Positions 43,223 to 52,918 of a stretch of DNA of 64,000 nt are shown in pieces. Source of the stretch: Alphaproteobacteria bacterium CG11_big_fil_rev_8_21_14_0_20_39_49 (GTDB lineage Bacteria; Pseudomonadota; Alphaproteobacteria; Rickettsiales; UBA6187). The stretch's first letter is position 1; each line of letters begins with the position of its first letter. The position numbers and the translations under genes were made by a program. The notes beneath the pieces were generated by a model. The model did no database searches and was not told the DNA's origin. It saw only the letters and a list, made by a program, of their open reading frames with translations. The stretch lies in NCBI GenBank assembly GCA_002787635.1, contig PCXK01000022.1, positions 1 through 64,000 on the forward strand. Reading direction: 5' to 3'.

Positions 43223-43949
43223 CTAAAGTCAGGACAAATACATTGGAAGCACCTGCACGCAGTAGGGTTTTTGTGCAGGCATCTATTGTCGATCCTGTGG
43301 TTATAACGTCATCAATAAGCAAAATGTTTTTGCCGATAATTTCGCTTGCGAATTTTTTATTTACCTTGAAGGCGTGTTTTACGTTTTTTATACGGGTCTT
43401 GAATGTTAAGCCTGCCTGTGGTCGGGTATGTTTATGACGGATTATAAGTTCGTTATTCACCTGTTTTTCAGCTTGCTTCCCCAAGCTGTTGCATAAAAGT
43501 GCCGATTGGTTGTAACGCCTACCGAGCAGCCTTATCGTATGCAGGGGGACGGACGTTATTATATCGGATTTTTCAATCAGTTCATTACCCGTTCTAATTA
43601 GCCATGCGGCAAAATACTTGCAGTTATGTGTTTTATCATAATATTTGAAATCGGTAATTATCCTTGAGCTTTTATCATTATAGCGAAATACCGACCTTGC
43701 ATTTGTAAATAAAGGCGGCGTAGCTATACAGCTACCGCATATAGAGCCGTCTTGTGCCTCCAACTCAAACGGAGTGCCGCAAATATTACATTGCGGCGTG
43801 GTTATAAACTCAATCGCTTCCCAGCATGTTGAGCATAAACTTCCCTGTGACTCAATATTAATGCTGCATGAAAAACATTGCGGCGGGAACAGTATATCCG
43901 TAGTACGGTCTATTAATGCTTTTATTTTTCTGTTAGAAGTGTATATCAT
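43203..43949 (-). CDS. comF: ComF-family phosphoribosyltransferase-like protein
   Basis: The 248-residue protein starts with a zinc-finger region (CFSCSINIESQGSLCSTCW and CNICGTPF...CGSC), followed by a phosphoribosyltransferase fold with the PRPP motif ILLIDDVITTGSTIDACTKTL near residues 210-230. ComF proteins support DNA uptake in competent bacteria but are common in non-competent ones. It is the sole competence-type gene seen and its role here is uncertain. Confidence 0.92.
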   Translation of the reverse strand: MIYTSNRKIKALIDRTTDILFPPQCFSCSINIESQGSLCSTCWEAIEFITTPQCNICGTPFELEAQDGSICGSCIATPPLFTNARSVFRYNDKSSRIITDFKYYDKTHNCKYFAAWLIRTGNELIEKSDIITSVPLHTIRLLGRRYNQSALLCNSLGKQAEKQVNNELIIRHKHTRPQAGLTFKTRIKNVKHAFKVNKKFASEIIGKNILLIDDVITTGSTIDACTKTLLRAGASNVFVLTLAITVKD

Positions 43950-43987
43950 TTGTTTATAAAATATAACTGTTGATAAAAAATTACTTA

Positions 43988-44797
43988 ATGGACAATATAC
44001 CGATTATTTTTGATAGGGATAAAGTTAAAAAATTCCGTAACCGTGCTGCAAAGAATATCAGTGACCATGATTTCCTGATAAACGAAGTTTCAAACCGTAT
44101 ATTACAAAGTCTTGATGCAATAAGGGGCGGTTATGAAAATGTTCTTTATATCGGATATCCATGTAAAATTATCACGGAGCATTTTGAAAAGCAAAAAGAT
44201 ACGAAATTATTTGTTATTCAGGATATCGCTTTGAATATGGCTGCTAAATATGGCGGTATAAAGGTCGTTGCCGATGAAGAAAAAATACCTTATGCGGATA
44301 AGTCCTTCGATCTGGTAATAGCAAATCTTGTAATGCATAATGTTAACGACCTGCCCGGTACTTTAGTACAGCTTCGCAGAGTGCTTAAAAATGACGGTGT
44401 CTTTTTTGCGACAATTTTCGGGGTTGATACGTTAAAAGAACTAAGAAATGTATTTTTAGAGCTGGAAAGCGAAATAACAGGCGGTGGTTCCCCAAGGATA
44501 TTCCCTTTTACTGATGTAAAAACAATGGGTTCGCTAATGCACAGAGCCGGATTTTTAGAGCCTGTTGCCGACTTTGACAATATAAGGGTGGAATATGATA
44601 ATGCCTTTGAACTTATGTGCGATATCAGGGGAATGGGAGAGTCTAACTCTTTGATAAAGAGCGGTAAAACGTTAAACAAGAGGGTGCTGCAATACTTGAA
44701 TGAGAGATATGGAGAGAAATTCCCAGATAGCGGGCAAGGCATAGTTGCAACCTTTAATATAATAAATATCACTGGACTTGCAGCTTTTGGTGTTTAA
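43988..44797 (+). CDS. SAM-dependent methyltransferase (BioC/NDUFAF5-like)
   Basis: The 269-residue protein has a class I methyltransferase fold with a degenerate first motif (VLYIGYPCKIITEHF), the acidic VIQDIA strand, FDLVIANLVMHNVNDLPGTLVQLRRVLKNDGVFFATIFG and C-terminal GMGESN segment. The last features match the family that includes BioC and the mitochondrial NDUFAF5 hydroxylase. ATG 43988 (MDNIPIIFDRDKVKKF) is preferred to a TTG six codons earlier because relatives start at this point. The GxGxG motif is weak. It is divergent from comF. Confidence 0.82.
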   Translation: MDNIPIIFDRDKVKKFRNRAAKNISDHDFLINEVSNRILQSLDAIRGGYENVLYIGYPCKIITEHFEKQKDTKLFVIQDIALNMAAKYGGIKVVADEEKIPYADKSFDLVIANLVMHNVNDLPGTLVQLRRVLKNDGVFFATIFGVDTLKELRNVFLELESEITGGGSPRIFPFTDVKTMGSLMHRAGFLEPVADFDNIRVEYDNAFELMCDIRGMGESNSLIKSGKTLNKRVLQYLNERYGEKFPDSGQGIVATFNIINITGLAAFGV

Positions 44798-44881
44798 AAT
44801 GAATGAGGTCGGTTATCAAATTGCAATGTGAAATGAATCCGACATAAATTTATCTTAATATATTTTATTAGAGGATGCTCT

Positions 44882-47458
44882 GTGGTAGGTCGTTTTATTG
44901 ATGACTTGGAGTTTTTAAAAGATTCTAAAGATTTTGCCCTAAGGGACGAAACGGAATCTCACTGGTATATCGGACTGGCATTTGCCGTTTCATTCATGCT
45001 GATTATATCGTCTTTCGTTTTTGCAGGCTTTAATAATATTTACATCATAATAGCTTTTGTACTGGTTGCCATGTCGGGGCTTATGTATGTAGTTCTGGTG
45101 TATATACGAGATGAGCAACGTGCGGTGTCCGTTTCGGAATTGCAGAACGCTATCTTCTCCGGTGCCGCACAGATGGTTACCGAATTATGTATAATATTAC
45201 GTCAGGACGGCAAAGTGGTGTATATCAGTCCTGAATATAGAAAGAAAATATTAAAAGATAATAAGCTGAAAAACGTTAATATAGATACGTTCTTCAAGCA
45301 AGGGGCTATAACCAAATCCGATAAAGAAAAACTGGAGAAAAGCCTTAGCGAAGGGATGGCTACCCGGATAACTTTCTATATCTCAACCGTTGAAAATGAA
45401 CGAAATGAAGTAGCTTTTTCCCTGCACCCTATAGGAATCCATAAAAAGAACGATGATATTAAAGGTTTGCGTCTTGCTTCACAGCCTATTGCCAGACCTT
45501 CCGGCTATTTTCTTCTTGAAGCCCCAAAAGAAGACAAAGAACTGATAGAGGAAAACAGAAAATATTCATTGTTGAAGAATTTTGCTATCGGTTATTACTC
45601 ATTGAAAAAAAATAATGAATTCAAAGAAATCGGCGGCTCACTTGAGCGTGATCTGGGCTATCAGGAAGGGGAAATGAAAGGTTTGGGGCTGCATTTCAAG
45701 GAGATATTCTACGATTATGAAGTGCTGTCCGACCTACTGAAAACAAAAGAGGATTGGCAGGTAATTATTATGCTCCGTAATAAGGAGAATATGGTAATAC
45801 CTTCACTGGTCAGCCACCGTGTCATAAAAAATAAAAATAACACGGTACTTCGCAGCTACGGGCTTGTAGTACCGTTTGAAGAGACTATAATAGATAATTC
45901 ATCTTCCGATAGTTCGTGGGAATCATTTGATATAATCAATAATTCTCCTATCGCAACTGCCGTATTAGATGGCGTGGGTAAAATTCAGACATCTAATAAA
46001 TCATTCAGGCATATTATAAAAAATAACAGTAAAACAGGCACTGTAACTAAGTTGCAGCAGATAATAGCAACCGGTGATAATGATGATATCAATAAACTGT
46101 TAAAAGGACTTGCCACAGGGCAGATAGAGGCTTTAAACCCTATAGATGTAAAGATAAAAGGTACGGGAGAAGAGACCGCTTCGTTATACCTTTCACGTAT
46201 TACGGGTAAATATGGCGGTTTTGACGGAATAATCGTACATCTGATAGATACTACCGAGCTGAAAAACCTTGAAATGCGTTTCGTACATTCACAGAAAATG
46301 CAGGCAGTAGGACAGCTTGCAGGCGGTATAGCACACGACTTTAACAATCTGCTTACGGCAATGATGGGCTTTTGTGACCTGTTGCTTATAAAACATCCTG
46401 CGGGAGATCCGTCATTTGCCGATATAATGCAGATAAAACAAAATGCTAACCGAGCCGCCAATCTGGTAAGGCAACTTCTTGCATTTTCAAGGAAGCAGAC
46501 ATTGCAGCCTAAAATAATCAGCATTACCGATGTGCTTGCCGACCTTTCCAACCTTATAGGAAGGCTGATAGGTGAAAATATCGAACTGAAAATGGAATAC
46601 GGTAATGATATCGGCTGCGTCAGGGTGGATAAAGGGCAGCTTGAACAGGTGATAATCAATCTTGCGGTAAATGCACGTGATGCTATGCCCGATGGCGGAA
46701 GTCTTACCATAAGGACGAGCAACATTAAGATAAACTCCAAAAAAGACCTGAACAGGAAGCTGATACCTGCATCGGTAGATGATGTTATAGAAAAAGGCGA
46801 TTATGTTCTGGTAGAGGTCATAGATACCGGATGCGGTATGGATAAAGAGCAGGTATCAAAGATATTCGAGCCGTTTTACTCTACAAAAGAAGTGGGTGCA
46901 GGAACGGGTCTGGGGCTTTCAACGGTATATGGTATTATAAAACAAACGGACGGCTATGTTTATGTTTCAAGCACACCCGATAAAGGTGCTAACTTCAGTA
47001 TATTCCTGACTCGTCATAACAAAAAAGAAGAAAGTGCCGATGTAAAGGCAATTGCGGATAAAAGCAATGCCGGTGATCTTGTGGGGACGGGTACTATATT
47101 GCTGGTTGAAGATGAAACGCCGGTCAGGATATTTAGTAAAAGTGCATTAAACAGCAAAGGATATGATGTTTTGGAAGCCGATTGCGGAGAGGCGGCACTG
47201 GAGATAGTTAAAAAACAGGGTAAGGACATAGACCTTATAGTTTCAGATGTTGTTATGCCCGGTATGAGCGGTCCTGATATGATAAAAAAAGTATCGCAAG
47301 ACCACCCCGAGATAAAGGTTATCTTCATCTCAGGTTATGGGGAAGATGCTTTTATAGAAACATACGGAGTAGAACGTAAATTCAATTTCCTTTCCAAGCC
47401 ATATACATTGAAACAACTGGCGACAAAAGTTAAAGAAGTTTTAGAAGAAAAATCATGA
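44882..47458 (+). CDS. cckA: Hybrid histidine kinase CckA
   Basis: CckA feeds the phosphorelay that controls CtrA in alphaproteobacteria. The 858-residue protein has two membrane helices (about 25-80), PAS-like domains (about 90-460), the HisKA domain with H485 in GGIAHDFNNLL, an ATPase domain with NARDAMPDGG, DTGCGMD and GTGLGLSTVYG, and a C-terminal receiver domain with D789 in IVSDVVMPG. The GGIAHDFNN box and receiver layout are typical of CckA. The GTG start is preceded by AGAGGA. It overlaps the next kinase gene by four bases (ATGA), so the two are coupled. Confidence 0.88.
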   Translation: MVGRFIDDLEFLKDSKDFALRDETESHWYIGLAFAVSFMLIISSFVFAGFNNIYIIIAFVLVAMSGLMYVVLVYIRDEQRAVSVSELQNAIFSGAAQMVTELCIILRQDGKVVYISPEYRKKILKDNKLKNVNIDTFFKQGAITKSDKEKLEKSLSEGMATRITFYISTVENERNEVAFSLHPIGIHKKNDDIKGLRLASQPIARPSGYFLLEAPKEDKELIEENRKYSLLKNFAIGYYSLKKNNEFKEIGGSLERDLGYQEGEMKGLGLHFKEIFYDYEVLSDLLKTKEDWQVIIMLRNKENMVIPSLVSHRVIKNKNNTVLRSYGLVVPFEETIIDNSSSDSSWESFDIINNSPIATAVLDGVGKIQTSNKSFRHIIKNNSKTGTVTKLQQIIATGDNDDINKLLKGLATGQIEALNPIDVKIKGTGEETASLYLSRITGKYGGFDGIIVHLIDTTELKNLEMRFVHSQKMQAVGQLAGGIAHDFNNLLTAMMGFCDLLLIKHPAGDPSFADIMQIKQNANRAANLVRQLLAFSRKQTLQPKIISITDVLADLSNLIGRLIGENIELKMEYGNDIGCVRVDKGQLEQVIINLAVNARDAMPDGGSLTIRTSNIKINSKKDLNRKLIPASVDDVIEKGDYVLVEVIDTGCGMDKEQVSKIFEPFYSTKEVGAGTGLGLSTVYGIIKQTDGYVYVSSTPDKGANFSIFLTRHNKKEESADVKAIADKSNAGDLVGTGTILLVEDETPVRIFSKSALNSKGYDVLEADCGEAALEIVKKQGKDIDLIVSDVVMPGMSGPDMIKKVSQDHPEIKVIFISGYGEDAFIETYGVERKFNFLSKPYTLKQLATKVKEVLEEKS

Positions 47459-48957
47459 AGAAAAAGAAAAGACGTTTTTCGATTAAGCATAAGCTTATGA
47501 CGATGAGTATGGTTACCGGTTTTTCCGCAGTGTTATTAACATGCATATTATTTATGGCATACGGTACTTTCCTCGCCAGAGGAAGCCTTGAAAAAGAGCT
47601 ATATCTGGTCAGCCATATTTTAGGTAACACAATAGGAGACTATATCAATGAAGGCGACAGGGGTGTTGTAAAGAATAGTATAAGCGACCTAAGTCTAAAA
47701 GAATCGGTGGTTCTTGCATGTATATATGATGCGAGCGGAGGCGTGTTTGTGTCTTACCTGAAAACACCGGATAGCCAATGTCCGCTAATCCCTGAAAAGA
47801 ACGGTATATCAAAAAGCTGGAACAGTATGGCGGTATATAATGATATAATGGTGGCGGGGAAAACAGCGGGTTATTTATATATAGAGTCAAATCTTCAGGA
47901 ATTAAGGGACAAGATACCTCAATATATCATGTTCGTATTTGCCTTAATGACGATTGCGATAATACTGGTCTATTATATTTCGGCAAAATTCCAGCGTATG
48001 ATAGCCGACCCTATAATAAATCTGGTGAAAACCGCACATAACGTAATAAAAGAGGATAATTACAAGGTAAAGGCTGTAAAATATGATAATGATGAAATAG
48101 GCGATTTGACAGGTGCGTTTAATAAACTGATGTTACAGGTGAAAAATGAGCGTGAGAACCTTGAACAAAACGTGCAGGAAAGAACCCAGCAGCTTGAAGA
48201 GGAAAAAGAAAAGGCGGAAGCCGTAAATATTGCAAAGAGCGAGTTTCTGCGTAATATGTCGCATGAGTTCAGAACTCCCCTGCACGGCATGTTGAGCTTT
48301 TCCACATACGGTATGAACGAGGCACAGACCGCACAACGAGTCGACCTGCAACGATATTTCACAAGGATAAATCAGGTTGCAAACCGACTGTTAAAGCTGG
48401 TTGAGGCAATACTTTCGATAGCCCAGATAGAAAGCGGCAAAGAGCCTATGAATATTGAAGAAAACAACCTGCTCAAAACTGTTCGGTCCGCAATAAGGGA
48501 GCAACAGGCATTGCTTATGGAACATGGAATATCGATAAATCTGCAAGAGCCTAATATAGAAACCGATGCTGATTTCGATAAAGATAAAATGGTGCAGGTG
48601 ATAACCAATATCTTGGGTAACTCTATTAAGTTCACCCCTGAGGGGAAAGAGATAAGAATATATTTTGGTGAAAGAATGTTCACAAGGGACAGAAGAAGAA
48701 AAGAAGCACCATGCATCACGGTTTCAATAGCCGATCAGGGAATCGGTATTCCCGAAGATGAGCTTGAGACGATATTCGATAAGTTCGTGCAAAGCAGCCG
48801 CACCGATACCGGTGCAGGTGGAACAGGGCTGGGGCTTTCAATTGCCGCAGGTATTGTTAAAATGCACGAAGGCATTATTGAAGCTGCCAATAATGAATCA
48901 GGAGGAGCTGTATTTACCGTAACAATCCCTCGTGAATCACGCAAGAAGGTTGCGTAA
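47455..48957 (+). CDS. Membrane sensor histidine kinase
   Basis: This 500-residue kinase has two membrane helices (about 15-35 and 158-180) around a periplasmic sensor, a HAMP domain (about 180-235), a coiled coil (ENLEQNVQERTQQLEEEKEKAEA), a HisKA domain with H270 in RNMSHEFRTPLHG, and an ATPase domain (ADQGIGIPEDE, GTGLGLSIAAGIVKMHEG). No receiver domain is attached. Translational coupling to the CckA-like gene suggests a shared pathway; no dedicated response regulator is next to it, the nearest single-domain regulator being at 60092. Confidence 0.9.
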   Translation: MKKKKRRFSIKHKLMTMSMVTGFSAVLLTCILFMAYGTFLARGSLEKELYLVSHILGNTIGDYINEGDRGVVKNSISDLSLKESVVLACIYDASGGVFVSYLKTPDSQCPLIPEKNGISKSWNSMAVYNDIMVAGKTAGYLYIESNLQELRDKIPQYIMFVFALMTIAIILVYYISAKFQRMIADPIINLVKTAHNVIKEDNYKVKAVKYDNDEIGDLTGAFNKLMLQVKNERENLEQNVQERTQQLEEEKEKAEAVNIAKSEFLRNMSHEFRTPLHGMLSFSTYGMNEAQTAQRVDLQRYFTRINQVANRLLKLVEAILSIAQIESGKEPMNIEENNLLKTVRSAIREQQALLMEHGISINLQEPNIETDADFDKDKMVQVITNILGNSIKFTPEGKEIRIYFGERMFTRDRRRKEAPCITVSIADQGIGIPEDELETIFDKFVQSSRTDTGAGGTGLGLSIAAGIVKMHEGIIEAANNESGGAVFTVTIPRESRKKVA

Positions 48958-49079
48958 AAAACATGATTCCTTTGTTATGGGCTAATTTATTTCAGAGGAT
49001 TCTATAATAAAGACGCTATACTTTTTTGTTTTTTTTCCTATTTTTATAATTATAGGAAAATAAGAACGGATTAATAATA

Positions 49080-49907
49080 ATGGGAAAAGATAAAAAAAGC
49101 GGTGTTATAATATATCAGGATATATCGGTACAGTCCAATCAGTCCAATAAATCAGACTCATCGCATTCGGCGATTAAGGGAGCTGCAAATTCTAAAGGAG
49201 TATTAGGGCTTAAAACAGAAGACCTTGCGGTACGTTTTGCTAATGGGGCGTTAGAGGTTAGTTGGATAGAATCTGTTAAAAAAGACGACGAAGCGGTTTT
49301 AAAGTCAAGGCTTAGCAGAAAACGAAACGAGGGAAGCAGGTTAAAAGTAGATTTGGCAATGTATAAAAAGATATCGAATGATGTCAATAACTTCATGAAT
49401 CGGGAATTTGAACAAAATAGTGATAAAAATAAGGATATTTTAATAGTAGGCAGAAAAATTAAAGCCTCGTTAGAAGATACGGGGAGCATTGCGACTTATT
49501 TCAGGTCAAAGGGAGCATGGGCAAGTATAGCACAGGATTTACTTAGCCGTGATATAATATCGGCAGCAGGGGGATTTGACAAAAAATCAGTTGATGAGCT
49601 TGAAGTATCTTCAAAGAAAGTTGATTCGGAGGTAGATAAAAACGCAACCTACTATAAAGCTGAAACGGTTGAGGCTTTTTTTGAAGAACTGGGAGAGTTC
49701 AAGTTCGGTAAGACAAAAAAGAATGAGAAGGTAAAGTTTGATAGGGGCGAACAATTTTGTATGGAACGGTTTGCTAAAAGTGCAAGGAAATCGGCTGAAG
49801 ACGGAATCTTTGAGCGTGATGAAAGCCTGTCTATGGCAGAGCAATACAGGCAATATGTTTATAAAAGTGCTATAAAAAAAGGCTCACAAATGTGCATCAT
49901 ATCATAA
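49080..49907 (+). CDS. Hypothetical protein ending in a CaaX prenylation box
   Basis: This 275-residue protein is not recognised by family. It is highly charged, has no signal peptide or membrane helix, and ends KKGSQMCIIS: Cys272-Ile-Ile-Ser is a textbook CaaX box for farnesylation, with lysines just upstream. CaaX boxes act only in eukaryotic cells, and secreted effectors of other intracellular bacteria use them to reach host membranes. Its position between the sensor kinases and the ankyrin-subtilisin gene does not define a pathway. Function is unknown; host targeting is inferred from the C-terminus alone. Confidence 0.65.
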   Translation: MGKDKKSGVIIYQDISVQSNQSNKSDSSHSAIKGAANSKGVLGLKTEDLAVRFANGALEVSWIESVKKDDEAVLKSRLSRKRNEGSRLKVDLAMYKKISNDVNNFMNREFEQNSDKNKDILIVGRKIKASLEDTGSIATYFRSKGAWASIAQDLLSRDIISAAGGFDKKSVDELEVSSKKVDSEVDKNATYYKAETVEAFFEELGEFKFGKTKKNEKVKFDRGEQFCMERFAKSARKSAEDGIFERDESLSMAEQYRQYVYKSAIKKGSQMCIIS

Positions 49908-49990
49908 ATCGAATTAATAAATTACTTTTAAACTACGCATTATACATATATAAATTCTACTATTAGTATAAGAATTGTAGGTAGTTTATA

Positions 49991-52915
49991 GTGAAAAAGA
50001 ATCTTTTTAGCTTATCGGTATTGTTTTCATTATTGTTTTTGTTTCCTCAAAAAAGTCACGCACTTTTCGGCTTTGGAAAAACACAAAAGGCAGGGGTTCC
50101 TATCATAGAAGCTACTGAGCTTGGTAATGGCGAATATGTCAAAAACCTTATAGAGCAAGGAGCTGATATAAATGCCGTAGATAAAAACGGGCAAACGGCT
50201 TTGATGAGAGCAGCATCGGCAGGTAATGACCAGATGGTGGCGATACTTATAACAAATGGTGCGGATATTGGGTTACAAGATAGTAAAGGCAATACCGCCC
50301 TGCATTATGCTGCTGCAAACGACCATGCAAGCACTACAAAAATGCTCATAAATAACGGTGCTATAATAAACGTTACCAACCGTAAGGGACAAACACCGCT
50401 TGAACTGGCTATCAAAAACGGTAGCGTCTACGCAATCAGGGTAATTGATTCGGGTGCTTTGGCAGTGGTGGAGACTAACGCAGGATTTACTATCGCTGCC
50501 GCATCTGCCGCAGGTTCGGGTATTTCAACTACGACTATAGTAACAACGGCAGGTGTTACCGCCGCAGGAGCCGGAGTTGCCGTTGCCGCAGGCGGTGGCG
50601 GAGGGGGCGGTGAAACCGCTTCATCAGACGGAGATTCAGGCGGTGGCGGTGATGATGATACTCCTGAAAATCCCGGCAATAATAACCCTCCGCCTTCTCC
50701 TCCCCCAACATCGCCAAACCCTTTTGTGGTTGAATATAATCAGCAGCAGGGGCTGGCTCTGATAAAAGCCGATATTGCCTATAGCCGAGGCTATACCGGA
50801 AATAATGTAGTGGTTGCGGTAGTCGATACGGGCGTTGACCTTGACCATGTTGAACTCGATAGCCGTATAGTGTCGGGAGCAGGTGCAACTTTCAATAACG
50901 GTGTGCAGGTTGGTAACGGTGATGAGCAGGGTTTTGAAATAACAAACGCTACTACCGATGCCGAGCTTAATAATTCCGATTTTTGGCACGGCACGCATGT
51001 TGCAGGCATAATTGCGGCTGAAAAAAACGGTGTGGCAACACATGGGGTTGCCTATAACGCAAAGATATTGCCTGTTAATGTTTATACTATTGCCGATAAA
51101 AGCCTGTATAATATAGATATTGCCAAAGGTATAGATTATTCGGTGGCAAATGGGGCAAGGGTAATAAATATAAGCCTTGGCGGTGGGGAATCTGCACAGA
51201 TAAAAACAGCCATACAAAATGCAGTCAATTTTAGTGGGTCTGATGCAAACGGCGATAAGAGTATATTAGTTGCGGCGGCGGCAGGTAATTTATATGCAGA
51301 TGACGCTGTTTCAGTTGCCGATAATCCTGTTTATCCTGCAAGGCACGCAGGCGATACTGATTTTAATCCTACAAATGTAGGTGATGCGGGAAGTGACGGT
51401 GCGTTGCTTGCCGTTGCCGCAGTTGATAATAACGGCAATCTGGCATCTTTTAGCCATAAATGCGGTGATGCTATGAACTGGTGTCTTGTCGCTCCCGGTG
51501 TAAGTATCTTGTCAGACCTGCCCGATAACTATCTGGCATGGGTGAGCGGAACTTCAATGGCAACTCCGCATGTGTCCGGTGCTGCTGCCGTGTTAATGGA
51601 TATGGATCCGCATCTTACCGCAAGGCAAGTGGCGGAAATATTATTGCTGACCGCAACTGATAAGGGTGCTTCGGGGGTTGATGGTGAGTATGGGCATGGG
51701 CTATTAAACCTTGATAAAGCCACTCAGCCTATCGGAGTTGTTTCTGTACCTATCGGAAATAATGTGAATGGTTCGCTAATAAGCCTTGATTCAAGTTCAA
51801 TTACGGCAAGTTCTGTATTCGGTGATGCTTTCACCTCGGCAAACCTTTCTTTCAAGTCACTTGACGTTTATAAAAGGGCATATGATGTTAACCTGAATGA
51901 TTTTTATCATGAAAAGAACAGCTTTACCGTTTTTGAAAACAGATTCAGGGATTTTGGTGACGATATAACAAAAAAACGTGAAAAAATAGGCGATAATATC
52001 AGCTTTGTTGCCGTTAACCTGACAGATAGCGACCCACGGAAGGAGGAGCATGAAAAAGAGGAGTTCGTAAGAATGTCATTTGCGGCAGATAGTGAATATG
52101 GCGGTTTTGAATTTAACCATAATGTGCCGATGAATCAGGCATTCAGATTGTCGGCGTTAGGTGACGTGTCAATGTCGGTTGATAATGTCGGCACAAATTC
52201 GGTTCTGGGGCTGGTTTCATACGGCTCAAGCTATAATAACCGCTATGTGATAGATAAGAACAGCTCGTTTAGTTTCGGAAGCTTTCAAGGTGAACAGGAA
52301 TATGGCGATGTTACGGGCGTAGTCAGCCAGTATAGCAGATATAACGACGCATATGAACTTGCCTTGCAGGCAGGTATGATGAACGAACAGGGCAGCTTCT
52401 TGGGCAGCAATACCGAAGGTGCTTTTGCTTTGGGCGAGAACACCCCTACATGGTTCTATAATGTTGCAGCAGCTTATAATATATCAAATTCGGTTAAGCT
52501 GTTCGGTGCGGCTAATTACGGCATTTCATTCCCTGATGTTGCAGCGGATTCCCTGATAAAGGACGTATCGCAGATAGAAACCTACTCATTTAGTGCAGGT
52601 ATCAGCAAAAATGCGATTATTGATAAGGGCGACAAGTTTGAGTTCATTATCTCACAGCCTTTAATGGTTACGGGAGGAAATGCTAATGTAGTGTTACCTG
52701 TGGCAAGGGACATAAGCGGTAATATAACTACGGCTTCATATGACCTTAGCCTTTCACCATCGGGACGGCAGGTCGATTACGGTGCTTTTTATTCAATGGA
52801 TTTTGGCGGTATATCAAAATTAAGCACGGGTGCGGTATATATTACGCAAGCAGGGCATAATAAAGATGCCGATGATGAAATGCTGTTCATGACCAAATAT
52901 GGGTTAAAGTTCTGA
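49991..52915 (+). CDS. Ankyrin-subtilisin fusion with autotransporter-like C-terminus
   Basis: The 974-residue protein has a signal peptide (about 1-25), about four ankyrin repeats (residues 34-165, e.g. NGQTALMRAASAGNDQMVAILITNGADI), a Gly/Pro-rich linker (about 200-250), a subtilisin S8 domain with Asp279 in VVDTGVD, His333 in HGTHVAG and Ser522 in GTSMATPH, and a C-terminal region (about 680-974) of alternating hydrophobic strands ending in Phe, as in outer-membrane autotransporter barrels. Start is GTG 49991. It likely exposes a protease on the cell surface. Ankyrin repeats inside an exported serine protease are unusual. It is convergent with pilin-like gene 3. Confidence 0.85.
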   Translation: MKKNLFSLSVLFSLLFLFPQKSHALFGFGKTQKAGVPIIEATELGNGEYVKNLIEQGADINAVDKNGQTALMRAASAGNDQMVAILITNGADIGLQDSKGNTALHYAAANDHASTTKMLINNGAIINVTNRKGQTPLELAIKNGSVYAIRVIDSGALAVVETNAGFTIAAASAAGSGISTTTIVTTAGVTAAGAGVAVAAGGGGGGGETASSDGDSGGGGDDDTPENPGNNNPPPSPPPTSPNPFVVEYNQQQGLALIKADIAYSRGYTGNNVVVAVVDTGVDLDHVELDSRIVSGAGATFNNGVQVGNGDEQGFEITNATTDAELNNSDFWHGTHVAGIIAAEKNGVATHGVAYNAKILPVNVYTIADKSLYNIDIAKGIDYSVANGARVINISLGGGESAQIKTAIQNAVNFSGSDANGDKSILVAAAAGNLYADDAVSVADNPVYPARHAGDTDFNPTNVGDAGSDGALLAVAAVDNNGNLASFSHKCGDAMNWCLVAPGVSILSDLPDNYLAWVSGTSMATPHVSGAAAVLMDMDPHLTARQVAEILLLTATDKGASGVDGEYGHGLLNLDKATQPIGVVSVPIGNNVNGSLISLDSSSITASSVFGDAFTSANLSFKSLDVYKRAYDVNLNDFYHEKNSFTVFENRFRDFGDDITKKREKIGDNISFVAVNLTDSDPRKEEHEKEEFVRMSFAADSEYGGFEFNHNVPMNQAFRLSALGDVSMSVDNVGTNSVLGLVSYGSSYNNRYVIDKNSSFSFGSFQGEQEYGDVTGVVSQYSRYNDAYELALQAGMMNEQGSFLGSNTEGAFALGENTPTWFYNVAAAYNISNSVKLFGAANYGISFPDVAADSLIKDVSQIETYSFSAGISKNAIIDKGDKFEFIISQPLMVTGGNANVVLPVARDISGNITTASYDLSLSPSGRQVDYGAFYSMDFGGISKLSTGAVYITQAGHNKDADDEMLFMTKYGLKF

Positions 52916-52918
52916 TAA

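Noticed and set aside
49033-49060. Terminator after the sensor kinase
   Set aside because: TTTTCCTAT/ATAGGAAAA forms a hairpin, but no T-run follows on the plus strand and the stem is AT-rich, so function is doubtful.
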